Positions 17,256-25,763 of a DNA stretch of 64,000 nucleotides are shown one piece after another. Below the pieces are notes generated by a model, which saw only the letters and a program-made list of their open reading frames with translations, was not told the DNA's origin and did no database searches. Made by a program: the position numbers and the translations under genes. This DNA comes from Desulfovibrio sp. (GTDB taxonomy: Bacteria; Desulfobacterota; Desulfovibrionia; Desulfovibrionales; Desulfovibrionaceae), in contig JAQYWK010000006.1 of NCBI GenBank assembly GCA_030145055.1, positions 1 through 64,000 on the forward strand, written 5' to 3'. Each line of letters opens with the position of its first letter. Positions within the stretch are counted from its first letter, which is position 1.

Positions 17256-18257
17256 ATGACTATTACCACAAATATAAAGGTCCTAAAGTGTCTTATGGCT
17301 ATCAGACTGGATGTAAATATTTGGTCAGCACGTAAAAAATTAATACCTTCTGACTTCGGAGCAACAGAGCTACCTCCTGAAAAGTTGGCTTCCCTCGGCA
17401 GTAAGAAAATTTGCAATCCTAAAGAACTATGCATCTTTGGAACTCTTAAAAGTCGTGCAATTTCATTGCTAGATAAAAATGGTGTGCGTTTTCTTGGAGG
17501 TTGGGCATTGCCAGAACAAAAGGTTGATGGAATTCAAAATGAACTTTTAGAAATTGCAGCAGACTTCAATAACGCAAAAGAACTATTCTTGAGTCATTAT
17601 GATGAATCTGTTCAGGAATGGATAAGTAACAATCCCGGTTGGGAATCACTGATAGCCAGCTCTGCTGTCAGTTCGGATTATGTCCGGTCTCGTTTGGACT
17701 TTAACTGGCAGATGTTCAAGATCATGCCGCCTAGTAAAAAGAGTGAAGCTGTAAGCTCAGGTCTCCAAAATGAAGTTGAAAATCTAGGAACAACTCTGTT
17801 TGGCGAAGTCGCAAAAATAGCTAAGGACAGCTGGCATAATAGCTTTGCTGGCAAAGACAATGTGGCAATAAAGGCCTTATCTCCTTTGCGCTCAATTCAT
17901 AGCAAGCTTTCAGGGCTTAGCTTTATTGAACCAAGAGTCTCACCGGTTATCACCCTACTTGAAACGGCCTTCTCCAAGATACCAGCAAAAGGAAGGATTC
18001 GTGGAGCGAACTTGATTATGCTCCAGGGTCTTCTCTGCTTGCTTCGTGATCCGTCAGCGTTGATTGAACATGGTCAGAAAATTATTGAGGGGAATACTCC
18101 CGATAAGGTTTTGCAGAATCTACTTAGCAATCAACAAACTGTTCAAACATCTCAAGTCGAAGACGTTAACTTTGCTAACGAGAAAACTGAGGATCTTCCA
18201 AAATTAGCAGACCTTTCAGTTCAAACATCCCAGCTTAATAGCTTCGGTCTCTGGTAG
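17256..18257 (+). CDS. DUF3150-like protein of a MoxR-VWA module
   Basis: 333 residues; AAGGAAG precedes the ATG. The N-terminal third (LDVNIWSARKKL, then the KKICNPKELCIFGTLKSRA stretch and a GVRFLGGWALP motif) is the pattern of DUF3150 proteins found on plasmids and phages beside a CobS-like ATPase and a VWA protein. The middle is helical (RSRLDFNWQMFKI) and the C-terminus (after residue 280) is low-complexity and Gln/Ser-rich. Molecular function unknown; by neighbourhood it is the adaptor or substrate of the ATPase-VWA pair. Confidence 0.7.
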   Translation: MTITTNIKVLKCLMAIRLDVNIWSARKKLIPSDFGATELPPEKLASLGSKKICNPKELCIFGTLKSRAISLLDKNGVRFLGGWALPEQKVDGIQNELLEIAADFNNAKELFLSHYDESVQEWISNNPGWESLIASSAVSSDYVRSRLDFNWQMFKIMPPSKKSEAVSSGLQNEVENLGTTLFGEVAKIAKDSWHNSFAGKDNVAIKALSPLRSIHSKLSGLSFIEPRVSPVITLLETAFSKIPAKGRIRGANLIMLQGLLCLLRDPSALIEHGQKIIEGNTPDKVLQNLLSNQQTVQTSQVEDVNFANEKTEDLPKLADLSVQTSQLNSFGLW

Positions 18258-18266
18258 GAGGTTAAT

Positions 18267-19874
18267 ATGATTGCCAACAAGCATATCTTGAAATCTCTAC
18301 CGTTACTTGCTGCGGTCCTCGGCAAGAAATATGGAATCAATGTTGAAATAGGCGGTAAGTCAGCTTTCACTAATGGGCGGACGATTACTATTCCAAGTCT
18401 TCCTTCTGAATGTGACAGCAACTTACTCGGGATGGTTAGGGGGTTTATTGATCACGAATCAGCCCATATCCGCCATACTGACTTTGATATCCTTAAAGAT
18501 GAATCCATCACTCCACTTGAAAAACATATCTGGAATACACTTGAAGATTGGCGAGTAGAAAACCAGCTTTCACGAATTTTTCCAGGATGCAGAAAGAACT
18601 TCAACTGGCTCATTAAGAACCTGTTTTTAAAAGATAGTGTTGAAGTTCGTGAAAATAATTTCAAACTCAACATTCTGAACTGGTTGCTTTTAACTGTACG
18701 AAGTTGGGATGTCCCAGAACTGGAAGTAAGGAGTAAAAAATACGCTTCTATAATCAATGGCTACTTACCAGGTTTAATAGCTCCATTAGAGCATGTACTC
18801 GCAAAAGTTCGAAAGGATTGCCCTAATTCAAATGCATGTCTCATTTATGCAAAAGAGATCATCTCAATACTGCAGGGAGTTACCCAGCAATCTGAATTTA
18901 AAGCTATATCTGATACCAACACACCAGCCAGCACAGGTTTAAAAAGCCTTCAATCGCAAAAGGAGAATCAAAGTCGAATAGATAAGATATTCCCTCTTAC
19001 AAGTAAAAAGCTGAAGGATCTTGAATTACTTCTGAATGCTTCAGAGCAAGACCTTCCAATAGATCTTGGCAGTACCCTGATCAAATCTTTAGAAAGCCAT
19101 CCGGGAGAAATTGATGAACAGATCCAAGTTGCGGTCCTAGGAAAGCGAAAACATTCAGCTTTGAGTAAAGACGAAATTGCTGAGGTCCGTAAAATAACGA
19201 ATAGCATGAGAGTTAGGCTCTATTCGTTACTTCAAGCAACTTCATTAACCCGTTCAAAACCAGCGCGAAGTGGTCGGCTTAATTACAAGCGACTTCATAG
19301 AGCGTTAACCCATAATCCCAGACTCTTCTTAACCGACTGCCCGACACAAAAAATCAACACTGCTGTTCATATCCTCCTTGACTGTTCCGGCTCGATGAGA
19401 AGGCGAATTAAATTGGCAGGTCAAACCTGTCATGCCGTAGCTTCTGCTCTGGAGCACATCGGAGTAAACGTCGCAGTGTCAGCCTTCCCATCAGTCTATC
19501 GGGAAGGACAATCTCACAAAACAATCGTCCCAGTGCTTCAGCACGGAGAAAGAGTCCATCAGCGATTCAAGCTATCAGCTTCCGGGCAAACGCCTATGGG
19601 GGAGGCTTTGTGGTGGACTTTGCAACAAATGGTTCAACTCAAAGAAAGCCGAAGAATCATTCTAATCATCACAGATGGAAAACCGGATTTTATTCCAACA
19701 GCTAACCAAGCTCTAAAAACAGGCCAACAAGTAGGGTTTGAGTATTACGGACTCGGAATTCAGTCTCCAGAAGTCCATTCCTTACCTTTGACCAATAGTA
19801 AAAATATCAACCAAATAAATGATCTTTCTTCAGCAATGTTTGAAATGCTGCAGAAAATTTTAACCTCTAAATAA
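18267..19874 (+). CDS. VWA-domain protein, CobT-like, with N-terminal metalloprotease-like motif
   Basis: 535 residues with an AGGAGG ribosome site. An N-terminal HESAHIRHTDFD (near residues 64-75) resembles the HExxH-like His cluster seen in CobT-type proteins of this family, but Glu-Ser-Ala-His gives H-E-S-A-H, a formal HExxH zinc motif. The C-terminal VWA domain (from about 365) has a full MIDAS: DCSGSM near 372, a Thr in GQTPMGEAL near 440, and an Asp in ITDGKPDF near 470. It should bind Mg2+ and act with the MoxR ATPase. The combination of possible protease and VWA is notable. Confidence 0.87.
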   Translation: MIANKHILKSLPLLAAVLGKKYGINVEIGGKSAFTNGRTITIPSLPSECDSNLLGMVRGFIDHESAHIRHTDFDILKDESITPLEKHIWNTLEDWRVENQLSRIFPGCRKNFNWLIKNLFLKDSVEVRENNFKLNILNWLLLTVRSWDVPELEVRSKKYASIINGYLPGLIAPLEHVLAKVRKDCPNSNACLIYAKEIISILQGVTQQSEFKAISDTNTPASTGLKSLQSQKENQSRIDKIFPLTSKKLKDLELLLNASEQDLPIDLGSTLIKSLESHPGEIDEQIQVAVLGKRKHSALSKDEIAEVRKITNSMRVRLYSLLQATSLTRSKPARSGRLNYKRLHRALTHNPRLFLTDCPTQKINTAVHILLDCSGSMRRRIKLAGQTCHAVASALEHIGVNVAVSAFPSVYREGQSHKTIVPVLQHGERVHQRFKLSASGQTPMGEALWWTLQQMVQLKESRRIILIITDGKPDFIPTANQALKTGQQVGFEYYGLGIQSPEVHSLPLTNSKNINQINDLSSAMFEMLQKILTSK

Positions 19875-19884
19875 AGGAAAGAAA

Positions 19885-20217
19885 ATGTCTAAAAAACCTA
19901 GATGTCCAAATTGCAATTCACATCAACACGTTGTCCTCATTAACACAGCACAAAAAGCAGGTACTGTCGCAGGAGGAGGTCTCGGGGCGGCATATGGCTA
20001 TGCCGGAATAGGTAGTGGGATTGCGATAGGAAGCTCACTTGGCTCGGTTGTGCCGGGTGTTGGAACAGCACTTGGAGCTATTGCGGGAGGACTAACTGGA
20101 GCATTAACTGGCTTCTTTACCGGAGCGGCAGTCGGCAATGCAGTAGGCGAACAGGTCGACACCCATGTTATTGGTCGATATCGGTGTAATCGTTGTGTGA
20201 AAGAGTTTGAGGGGTAA
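19885..20217 (+). CDS. zinc ribbon split by a glycine-zipper membrane hairpin
   Basis: 110 residues. CPNC sits at residues 8-11 and CNRC near the C-terminus (about 101-104); between them lies an almost uninterrupted Gly/Ala-rich glycine-zipper region (about 27-88) of the kind that inserts in membranes or oligomerises. Both cysteine pairs could meet to form one zinc ribbon at the membrane surface, with the hairpin as a membrane anchor. GGAAAG precedes the ATG, 10 bases after the VWA stop, so it is probably cotranscribed. No named family is claimed. Confidence 0.75.
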   Translation: MSKKPRCPNCNSHQHVVLINTAQKAGTVAGGGLGAAYGYAGIGSGIAIGSSLGSVVPGVGTALGAIAGGLTGALTGFFTGAAVGNAVGEQVDTHVIGRYRCNRCVKEFEG

Positions 20218-20229
20218 CCATGAGGGGGA

Positions 20230-20371
20230 ATGAAAAAATACTTACGTTTTTGGTGGTATAACTATTAGAATTCTTGTTGGAGCTGGAGTTTATGCTTTAT
20301 ATGAAAACGTTACGATTCAACCATGTAAGAAAGATATGTATGAAGAGAAAGAAGCAAAAGCATGCGGCTAG
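20230..20371 (+). pseudogene. small single-pass membrane ORF with a one-base frameshift
   Basis: From the ATG at 20230 the frame reads MKKYLRF and then goes out of frame at a run of five T (20247-20251). Removing one T continues with GGITIRILVGAGVYALYEN and runs to the stop at 20369-20371, giving a 46-residue protein with one transmembrane helix and a charged tail. Either a recent frameshift mutation, a sequencing error in the T-run, or slippage. It follows the zinc-ribbon gene by 12 bases. Confidence 0.5.
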
Positions 20372-20387
20372 CGATTCATAATTGAGT

Positions 20388-20411
20388 GACTGCCGGGTTT
20401 CCCCGGCAGTC
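20388..20411 (+). terminator. rho-independent terminator closing the MoxR-VWA module
   Basis: GACTGCCGGG, loop TTTC, CCCGGCAGTC: a perfect 10-bp GC-rich stem. The 3' side is A-rich rather than T-rich, so it may work less well on this strand. Confidence 0.65.
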
Positions 20412-20615
20412 TAAAAAATGTAACCAATTGCCTTAATCCAAAGATTCCTAACTCTATTTTTATTTTTTCCCAATTTATAAAATCTTGACCTAAAACTAAA
20501 CACATAATTTAACTTCCTAAGACCTATAGTCTGTTGTTTTTAATGATTATTACTGTTATATGGTCAGTAGTGCAAAACTTCATTTAACAGACAGTCTTAA
20601 TAAAAGGATCTTGAT

Positions 20616-22304
20616 ATGAGTAATATTGTAAAGGTACGAGAAATAGTTAGGACCCATGGTCCAGTGAAAGCAAGACAAATTGTTTCTATCCTAACAAATG
20701 ATTACAATCTCAACATTACCAAATCCGATGTAAACTCCATTTTATATAGATTAAAATCAAATGAGGAAGCTATAATAAACTCCAGTTACCAATGGACACT
20801 TGATAAGGTAAATAGTTCTCCCAAAAAGAACTCATCAAATCATACTTGTTACTCATCTCAAACCCCACAAGCAAATGCAAAATTCGAATATACAGATGAA
20901 CAAAAAAGAATCATAAATCTAGACACTAATGGCAATTTACTAATCCGTGGGCAAGCAGGTAGCGGAAAAACAACTGTGCTTGCAGCACGAGCCGGAAATA
21001 TTCTTGCCAGTGTAAGCAAAGGATCAATGCTATTTCTTACGTACAACACAGCACTATGTTCATATGTTAGAAAAACATTTCATGACGCAAACCTTTGCAA
21101 ACAGATGAGAATAACAACCTTCCATGAATGGGCAAAAACAACCTCAAAGGATTTAGGATTAGATTTTGGAAAATGGGCTGAGAGTAGATGGAAAGCCGAA
21201 ACAATTAAAAACATAATTAGGACAACGTCATCAGAAACAAACGAACATCGTCTATACTCAACCGAAAATGGTTTGCTTGTATGGTGGGAAGAAGAAATTT
21301 CTTGGATATACGGTCAAGGAATAGATGAACTTGATGATTATCTACATTCCGAACGAACTGGGCGAGGAACTTCTATCAGAATTTCAGCTGTAGACCGACA
21401 AATAATATGGGATATCTTTCAAAAATATAATGCTGAGCTCGATGATGAAAACTTTGAAGATTATGACAATGCCGGAGGCCTGATTCGAAAAGTATTAAAG
21501 AAAAACAACACTATTCTCCCTGAAAAAGTTCGGTATGATCATGTATTCATTGATGAGGTCCAAGATTTCCATCAAAGTTGGCTGTTAGCATTGGCTCCTG
21601 TTGCAAGAACATCACTTTCAATGGCTGGTGACCTTGCACAAAAGATATACAAACGAAATTTTACATGGAAATCCGTTGGAATTGAAGTAAGAGGTGGAAG
21701 ATCAAGGAGACTAGGCGGTTCACACAGAACAACAAAACAAATTATGGATATTGCTTTAAAAATGGCAGACAATGTTGATATTCTAAATTCTGAAGATTAT
21801 GTCATTCCGACAATTCCAAATAAAAATGGCCCTATCGTTACCAGAATTTTGAGGTCAACCCCGCGCGAAGCATACTCTGCAGGTAGTATGTATGTTAAGG
21901 AAAAATTTGGACGACTTAGAGCAAAGTCAGTTGCTGTTGCACTACCTATTAATAAGCAAGCGTATGGAGCCAAAAATGGATTAAATAAGTTAGGAGTGTC
22001 GTGTGAAGTTATGAAAGGAAATTCTCTTGGAAAGTTTTCAGGAGGAATAGTTGTTACGACATATCACCAACTTAAAGGTCTTGAATTTGATCACATTATT
22101 TTGATGGGATTGGACGATAGTACTTTTCCCCAAAAATTCATTGAAGGGGTTAAAGAAGAAGATTTAAATGACGAACTATATTGCCTCAAGCGCCTTCTTT
22201 ATGTAGCAATGACAAGAGCAAAAGAATCGTTAACTATAATTGGTTCTAAACCCTTTTGCAGATTTTTTAATGAGACATTAGACTCTTCATTTGATGATGT
22301 TTAA
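20616..22304 (+). CDS. UvrD/Rep-type SF1 helicase with N-terminal winged helix
   Basis: 562 residues. Residues 1-65 form a winged-helix-like domain (REIVRTHGPVKARQIVSIL). The SF1A helicase follows: Walker A RGQAGSGKTT (about 111), motif Ia TFHEWAK, Walker B FIDEVQDF (about 310), motif III MAGDLAQKIY, motif IV SHRTTKQI, motif V TTYHQLKGLEFD (about 480), motif VI YVAMTRAKESL (about 528). It is shorter than UvrD (about 720), with reduced insert domains. It stands alone with its own upstream region. In this defence-rich setting it may be a stand-alone antiphage helicase or an accessory gene, but no partner nuclease is adjacent on its strand. Confidence 0.88.
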   Translation: MSNIVKVREIVRTHGPVKARQIVSILTNDYNLNITKSDVNSILYRLKSNEEAIINSSYQWTLDKVNSSPKKNSSNHTCYSSQTPQANAKFEYTDEQKRIINLDTNGNLLIRGQAGSGKTTVLAARAGNILASVSKGSMLFLTYNTALCSYVRKTFHDANLCKQMRITTFHEWAKTTSKDLGLDFGKWAESRWKAETIKNIIRTTSSETNEHRLYSTENGLLVWWEEEISWIYGQGIDELDDYLHSERTGRGTSIRISAVDRQIIWDIFQKYNAELDDENFEDYDNAGGLIRKVLKKNNTILPEKVRYDHVFIDEVQDFHQSWLLALAPVARTSLSMAGDLAQKIYKRNFTWKSVGIEVRGGRSRRLGGSHRTTKQIMDIALKMADNVDILNSEDYVIPTIPNKNGPIVTRILRSTPREAYSAGSMYVKEKFGRLRAKSVAVALPINKQAYGAKNGLNKLGVSCEVMKGNSLGKFSGGIVVTTYHQLKGLEFDHIILMGLDDSTFPQKFIEGVKEEDLNDELYCLKRLLYVAMTRAKESLTIIGSKPFCRFFNETLDSSFDDV

Positions 22305-22621
22305 CGATATCTTAATCTCTACTTTACATAAACCAAAGATGCCCTATTTAAAAATATCATATGGCTTAATAACTCAGCATTTAAAGATAAAATTGCACCC
22401 AATACAGATGATATATGCTAAACCATCTTTCCTTTTGACCATCCTCGGGTTTATGTTAGCCCACAAAACATTGCCTTAATTGCAATGTTAAAGTAAAATA
22501 TTTTAAAATTTTACAGCTAACGTTTCTTTCAAAATAAGACTCAAAGATCTTCCATTTAATAAAAATTAGGGTTCAGTTATTTAATCCCAAGTTCACGTCA
22601 AGTATTATAATCGGACTTTTA
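22305..22621. other. intergenic region between convergent genes
   Basis: No credible gene; a 62-codon frame at 22291-22479 overlaps the helicase end and lacks a ribosome site. A perfect 8-bp hairpin AACATTGC/GCAATGTT at 22467-22489 may help end the helicase transcript. Confidence 0.5.
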
Positions 22622-24112
22622 TTAAACACAATAACGCAACATTTTTTCGTACTCACTATCAAGGTATTCATTGACAGCATCTACATCCATTTTTCCTACC
22701 ATGTACATTGATTTTACTTCCTTAAGAGCAAGAAAAGAAAATCTAGCCCATGCAAGCATATTTGCACGGAGGAGAAACTGAACAATATCTCCGCCAGACC
22801 TAATCCCTGCATCTAACCCGTCAACCAGACAGAGCGATCCATGTCCAACCAACAACATTCGACGTAATTCAGGATCTACTGCAGAAGGGATACACTCGCC
22901 CCACCTCTTATTATGATAATACTTTCGCTTGAAGGTCCAGGAGAAACGAACAAGGAGTTCAGTGATAAGGACAGGAACGGCCATGGCTAAACCATGTCTG
23001 AGATCATAACCTTGTTCAAAAACCTTTACAGCAACTGTTGCAAAAGTCTGTTTATCCTGACCGAATTCACCAACATTTAAAAACTGAAACAAAGAATAAA
23101 AAGGTATCGGTATTCCAGAACCTCTAGAAGAAGCTCCTGATGAACCGGCCATATCCGAAAAAAGATGTCCCAACCAATTTACAAACCCAGCATAAACTTT
23201 ACCCGCAAAATTAGAGCCTTTAAGCTCAAAGGATTTAGTATCAACACTTATAATTTTACCAGAATCAACAAAATAGGACTTATCTATAAACTGACCTAAA
23301 ATAGAAAAGAAAAGACCAACCAAGTCAGGTGAATGCCCTAAACTTTTCATATGATGATTTGTTGTCGTCATATCAAAGAGATTCCCGACCTTACTACCAG
23401 TTTGTTGGTCGTAATTAACTTGATATGAGCGCTCTAAAAACCCTATAGCACTCTTTGTACTATCAGATCCTTCCCGAGGACCTTTCCAACCACATGCTGA
23501 AGCAAAACCCTCTACAGCCTTATCCACAGCCTGATCAGAGGCTTTACCGAGCATCCCTTCTCCCGGCATGCCAACTAAAAACACATCGACAAGCCCACCA
23601 ATGAGGCCACAAGTAGCTGCAAGCATATAGTCATACTTGTCACAAGACGCATTTTTATAAGAGAACTCTTCTGCAATACGTTTTTCAAGCTGAATCCTTT
23701 GAGAATCAGTCATCAACTTTTCAAAAGGATCTGTAGAAAGATCAATGCAATGCTGAACAGCATACCCATTTACGGACTCAAGATATTCATTCCAGTTCAT
23801 TTCCTCAGAAACATGAAGAGTGTCCAAAGGAGATATACATAAAATCTTATCAGAAATATCCTTTTCACTGACATCAAGTAATCTCTCAATTTCCATGCCC
23901 GTAGTACATTCACCCAAAGAAGGGACATCCTCGACAGAATCCAACAACATATCTAGTTGGGCATCCAGATCATCAAACAAATTTATGTTTTCCTGTTTGA
24001 GATCTTCAAGATGATCGATTCCTTTGGAAACTTCGTCTGTCTTTTTGACGAGATCTATCTGTTGATGCTGCTGTACCAGCAGAGAATCTCCGCTATCCTT
24101 AAACTTAGCCAT
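22622..24112 (-). CDS. unknown protein paired with the PH/TerB-like protein
   Basis: 496 residues from the ATG at 24112, which overlaps the end of the upstream gene by 8 bases (a GTG at 24124 is less likely). The first 90 residues are polar and Asp/Leu/Ser-rich. Around 155-180 lies a hydrophobic Gly-rich segment (LAATCGLIGGLVDVFLVG). The middle is rich in aromatic and Gly residues and has motifs that look strongly constrained: HMKSLGHSPDLVGLFFSIL, a GFVNWLGHLFSDMAGSS stretch, GSGIPIPFYSLFQFLN, then MLLVGHGSLCLVDG. Several His/Asp residues (H-S-P-D; W-L-G-H; D-M-A-G) could be catalytic. I know no function for this family. The overlap implies obligate coexpression with its partner. Confidence 0.8.
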   Translation of the reverse strand: MAKFKDSGDSLLVQQHQQIDLVKKTDEVSKGIDHLEDLKQENINLFDDLDAQLDMLLDSVEDVPSLGECTTGMEIERLLDVSEKDISDKILCISPLDTLHVSEEMNWNEYLESVNGYAVQHCIDLSTDPFEKLMTDSQRIQLEKRIAEEFSYKNASCDKYDYMLAATCGLIGGLVDVFLVGMPGEGMLGKASDQAVDKAVEGFASACGWKGPREGSDSTKSAIGFLERSYQVNYDQQTGSKVGNLFDMTTTNHHMKSLGHSPDLVGLFFSILGQFIDKSYFVDSGKIISVDTKSFELKGSNFAGKVYAGFVNWLGHLFSDMAGSSGASSRGSGIPIPFYSLFQFLNVGEFGQDKQTFATVAVKVFEQGYDLRHGLAMAVPVLITELLVRFSWTFKRKYYHNKRWGECIPSAVDPELRRMLLVGHGSLCLVDGLDAGIRSGGDIVQFLLRANMLAWARFSFLALKEVKSMYMVGKMDVDAVNEYLDSEYEKMLRYCV

Positions 24113-25763
24113 TACCAAAGACACCTTTCAACTTGCCTTTAAAAGCAGACTGTGCTGAGGCATAGTCCAACAACTCAAAAACTTGACCAAGGTCATGCAT
24201 CTCTTTGGGATTTGAATTTGGAACAAGCTTTAATATAGTTTGCTTAATTTTCTCCCCATCCTTTTCTTCAACAATCAATTCTTCACTGTAAAACTTCATT
24301 ACAAAATCTAAATATTTTTTCTTAACTGGATCATCTGTCACAGCTTTTAACCTATCAAAATCTAAAACCTCAGGACACTGCAGCCGAGCTTTATTGGCTT
24401 CTGCTTGTTCTGTCCTTGCACTTACTATTCTGGATGCTGATATGTATTGATTCAATTTCCCGGCAAGTCGGTTAAGTTGCTCTTTGGTTACACTTTCCGA
24501 CAAAATAGCTGATGACAACCTTTCTGAAATATAATTAATATCCTCAATTACAACATTCAAAGTTTTTTGTGATTGACGAATAACTTCCTGCAGCATCAAC
24601 TCACGTCTTCTATCGCCTTCCTCTGCCCCCGTACCTGTAAAATGCTTCATCCCTTTGTATGCAACGACTCCCAACAAAACTGCTGCCCCAATTCCTGTAG
24701 CCATACTTGAAAGACCGAGCACTCCGCCAAGCCCCAGAGTGGCGAGCCCTGAAGTCATACCGGCAGCAGACATCCCAACAACTGATCCGGATAAGTATAC
24801 GGCTCCAAGCGGCACACCTACAGCTCCTGCTTTTGCACCAAGCTCTTTAACACTTTTAGTTATAGCATCGTCCGAATATCCACGATCCAGAATCTTCCTA
24901 TCGTTTGCAATTGCCATCTGGGCAAGCTCAATTTCATCATCAGTAGCTTTGAACAAATCTCTATTTTTTTCGAGAAATGGAAAATCACAATTAACTTTTC
25001 CTTCAACAACAGACTGAATACTGATTAAATCCTTAACAAGTGAAATATGCAGTGACTGGTGCATTCCGTCAGGAGTATATTCGTCAATAGTCTTAACTAA
25101 ATCAGTCATGGGGGTAAGCTTGTCAGCATTAGAAATATAATCTCTCACTTCGTAGCGAGATTCTGGGCTCAAACTTAAACGGGTCATTAACTGTAAAATT
25201 TCAGCAAATTCGATTGAATCAATTTCTCCATCATTATCAAATGCCATATTGGCAATGACCTTAATATAACCCACCTTCAACTCTTCAGAAAGATCTTCAA
25301 TAGGCTGTAACTGACTTTGTTCCTGAAACTCGTCAAATTTATTAACAGCTTCATTCAAAACACTTGAAAAGGAATCTAAATCAAGTAAAGCAGCATACTT
25401 TATTTCCCTGCTTGAACCATCTGCAAGATTAATTACAAAGATCTTACTTTCCTTTTCTTTTCCATTCTTTGTGGTAGTCACTCTACTTTCATAGCTGACA
25501 TCGTTAATTTCTGAAAAGTTAACTGTCACAGCATCCCCAAATGACTCTTTATAAATAATCCTATCGCCTGTTACCAAAACCCCCTCTTTTGCACTACCAA
25601 ACATGGTATTATCAAGAATACAAATAATGGCACCTTCGTCTCCTTCATACGAAAAAGCCTTAACAGCATTTGCTAACTTCTTTTCAGGAATATTAGGTGA
25701 AACGTACGTTTTTCCACCAACTTCAGACAACTTATCTTTTAAAAACTGATTGATACCAGACAT
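24105..25763 (-). CDS. membrane protein with PH-like and TerB-like domains
   Basis: 552 residues from the ATG at 25763 (GCGGAGG seven bases upstream; a longer frame to 25808 has no ribosome site). Residues about 45-140 resemble a bacterial PH-like domain (GVLVTGDRIIYKESFGDAV). Residues about 155-260 resemble TerB (VIANMAFDNDGEIDSIEFAEI has the acidic DxDGxID loop). Residues about 310-375 are a long Gly/Ala-rich hydrophobic stretch, probably two membrane helices (AVGVPLGAVYLSGSVVGMSA and later). The C-terminus is helical. PH and TerB domains recur in stress or phage-response membrane systems, so a sensor at the inner membrane is a reasonable guess. It is divergent from the Zorya genes. Confidence 0.75.
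   Translation of the reverse strand: MSGINQFLKDKLSEVGGKTYVSPNIPEKKLANAVKAFSYEGDEGAIICILDNTMFGSAKEGVLVTGDRIIYKESFGDAVTVNFSEINDVSYESRVTTTKNGKEKESKIFVINLADGSSREIKYAALLDLDSFSSVLNEAVNKFDEFQEQSQLQPIEDLSEELKVGYIKVIANMAFDNDGEIDSIEFAEILQLMTRLSLSPESRYEVRDYISNADKLTPMTDLVKTIDEYTPDGMHQSLHISLVKDLISIQSVVEGKVNCDFPFLEKNRDLFKATDDEIELAQMAIANDRKILDRGYSDDAITKSVKELGAKAGAVGVPLGAVYLSGSVVGMSAAGMTSGLATLGLGGVLGLSSMATGIGAAVLLGVVAYKGMKHFTGTGAEEGDRRRELMLQEVIRQSQKTLNVVIEDINYISERLSSAILSESVTKEQLNRLAGKLNQYISASRIVSARTEQAEANKARLQCPEVLDFDRLKAVTDDPVKKKYLDFVMKFYSEELIVEEKDGEKIKQTILKLVPNSNPKEMHDLGQVFELLDYASAQSAFKGKLKGVFGNG

Noticed and set aside
16175-19874. Calling the MoxR and VWA genes cobaltochelatase CobS and CobT
   Set aside because: No CobN and no cobalamin genes nearby; a DUF3150 gene between them and ERF upstream point to a mobile-element module.
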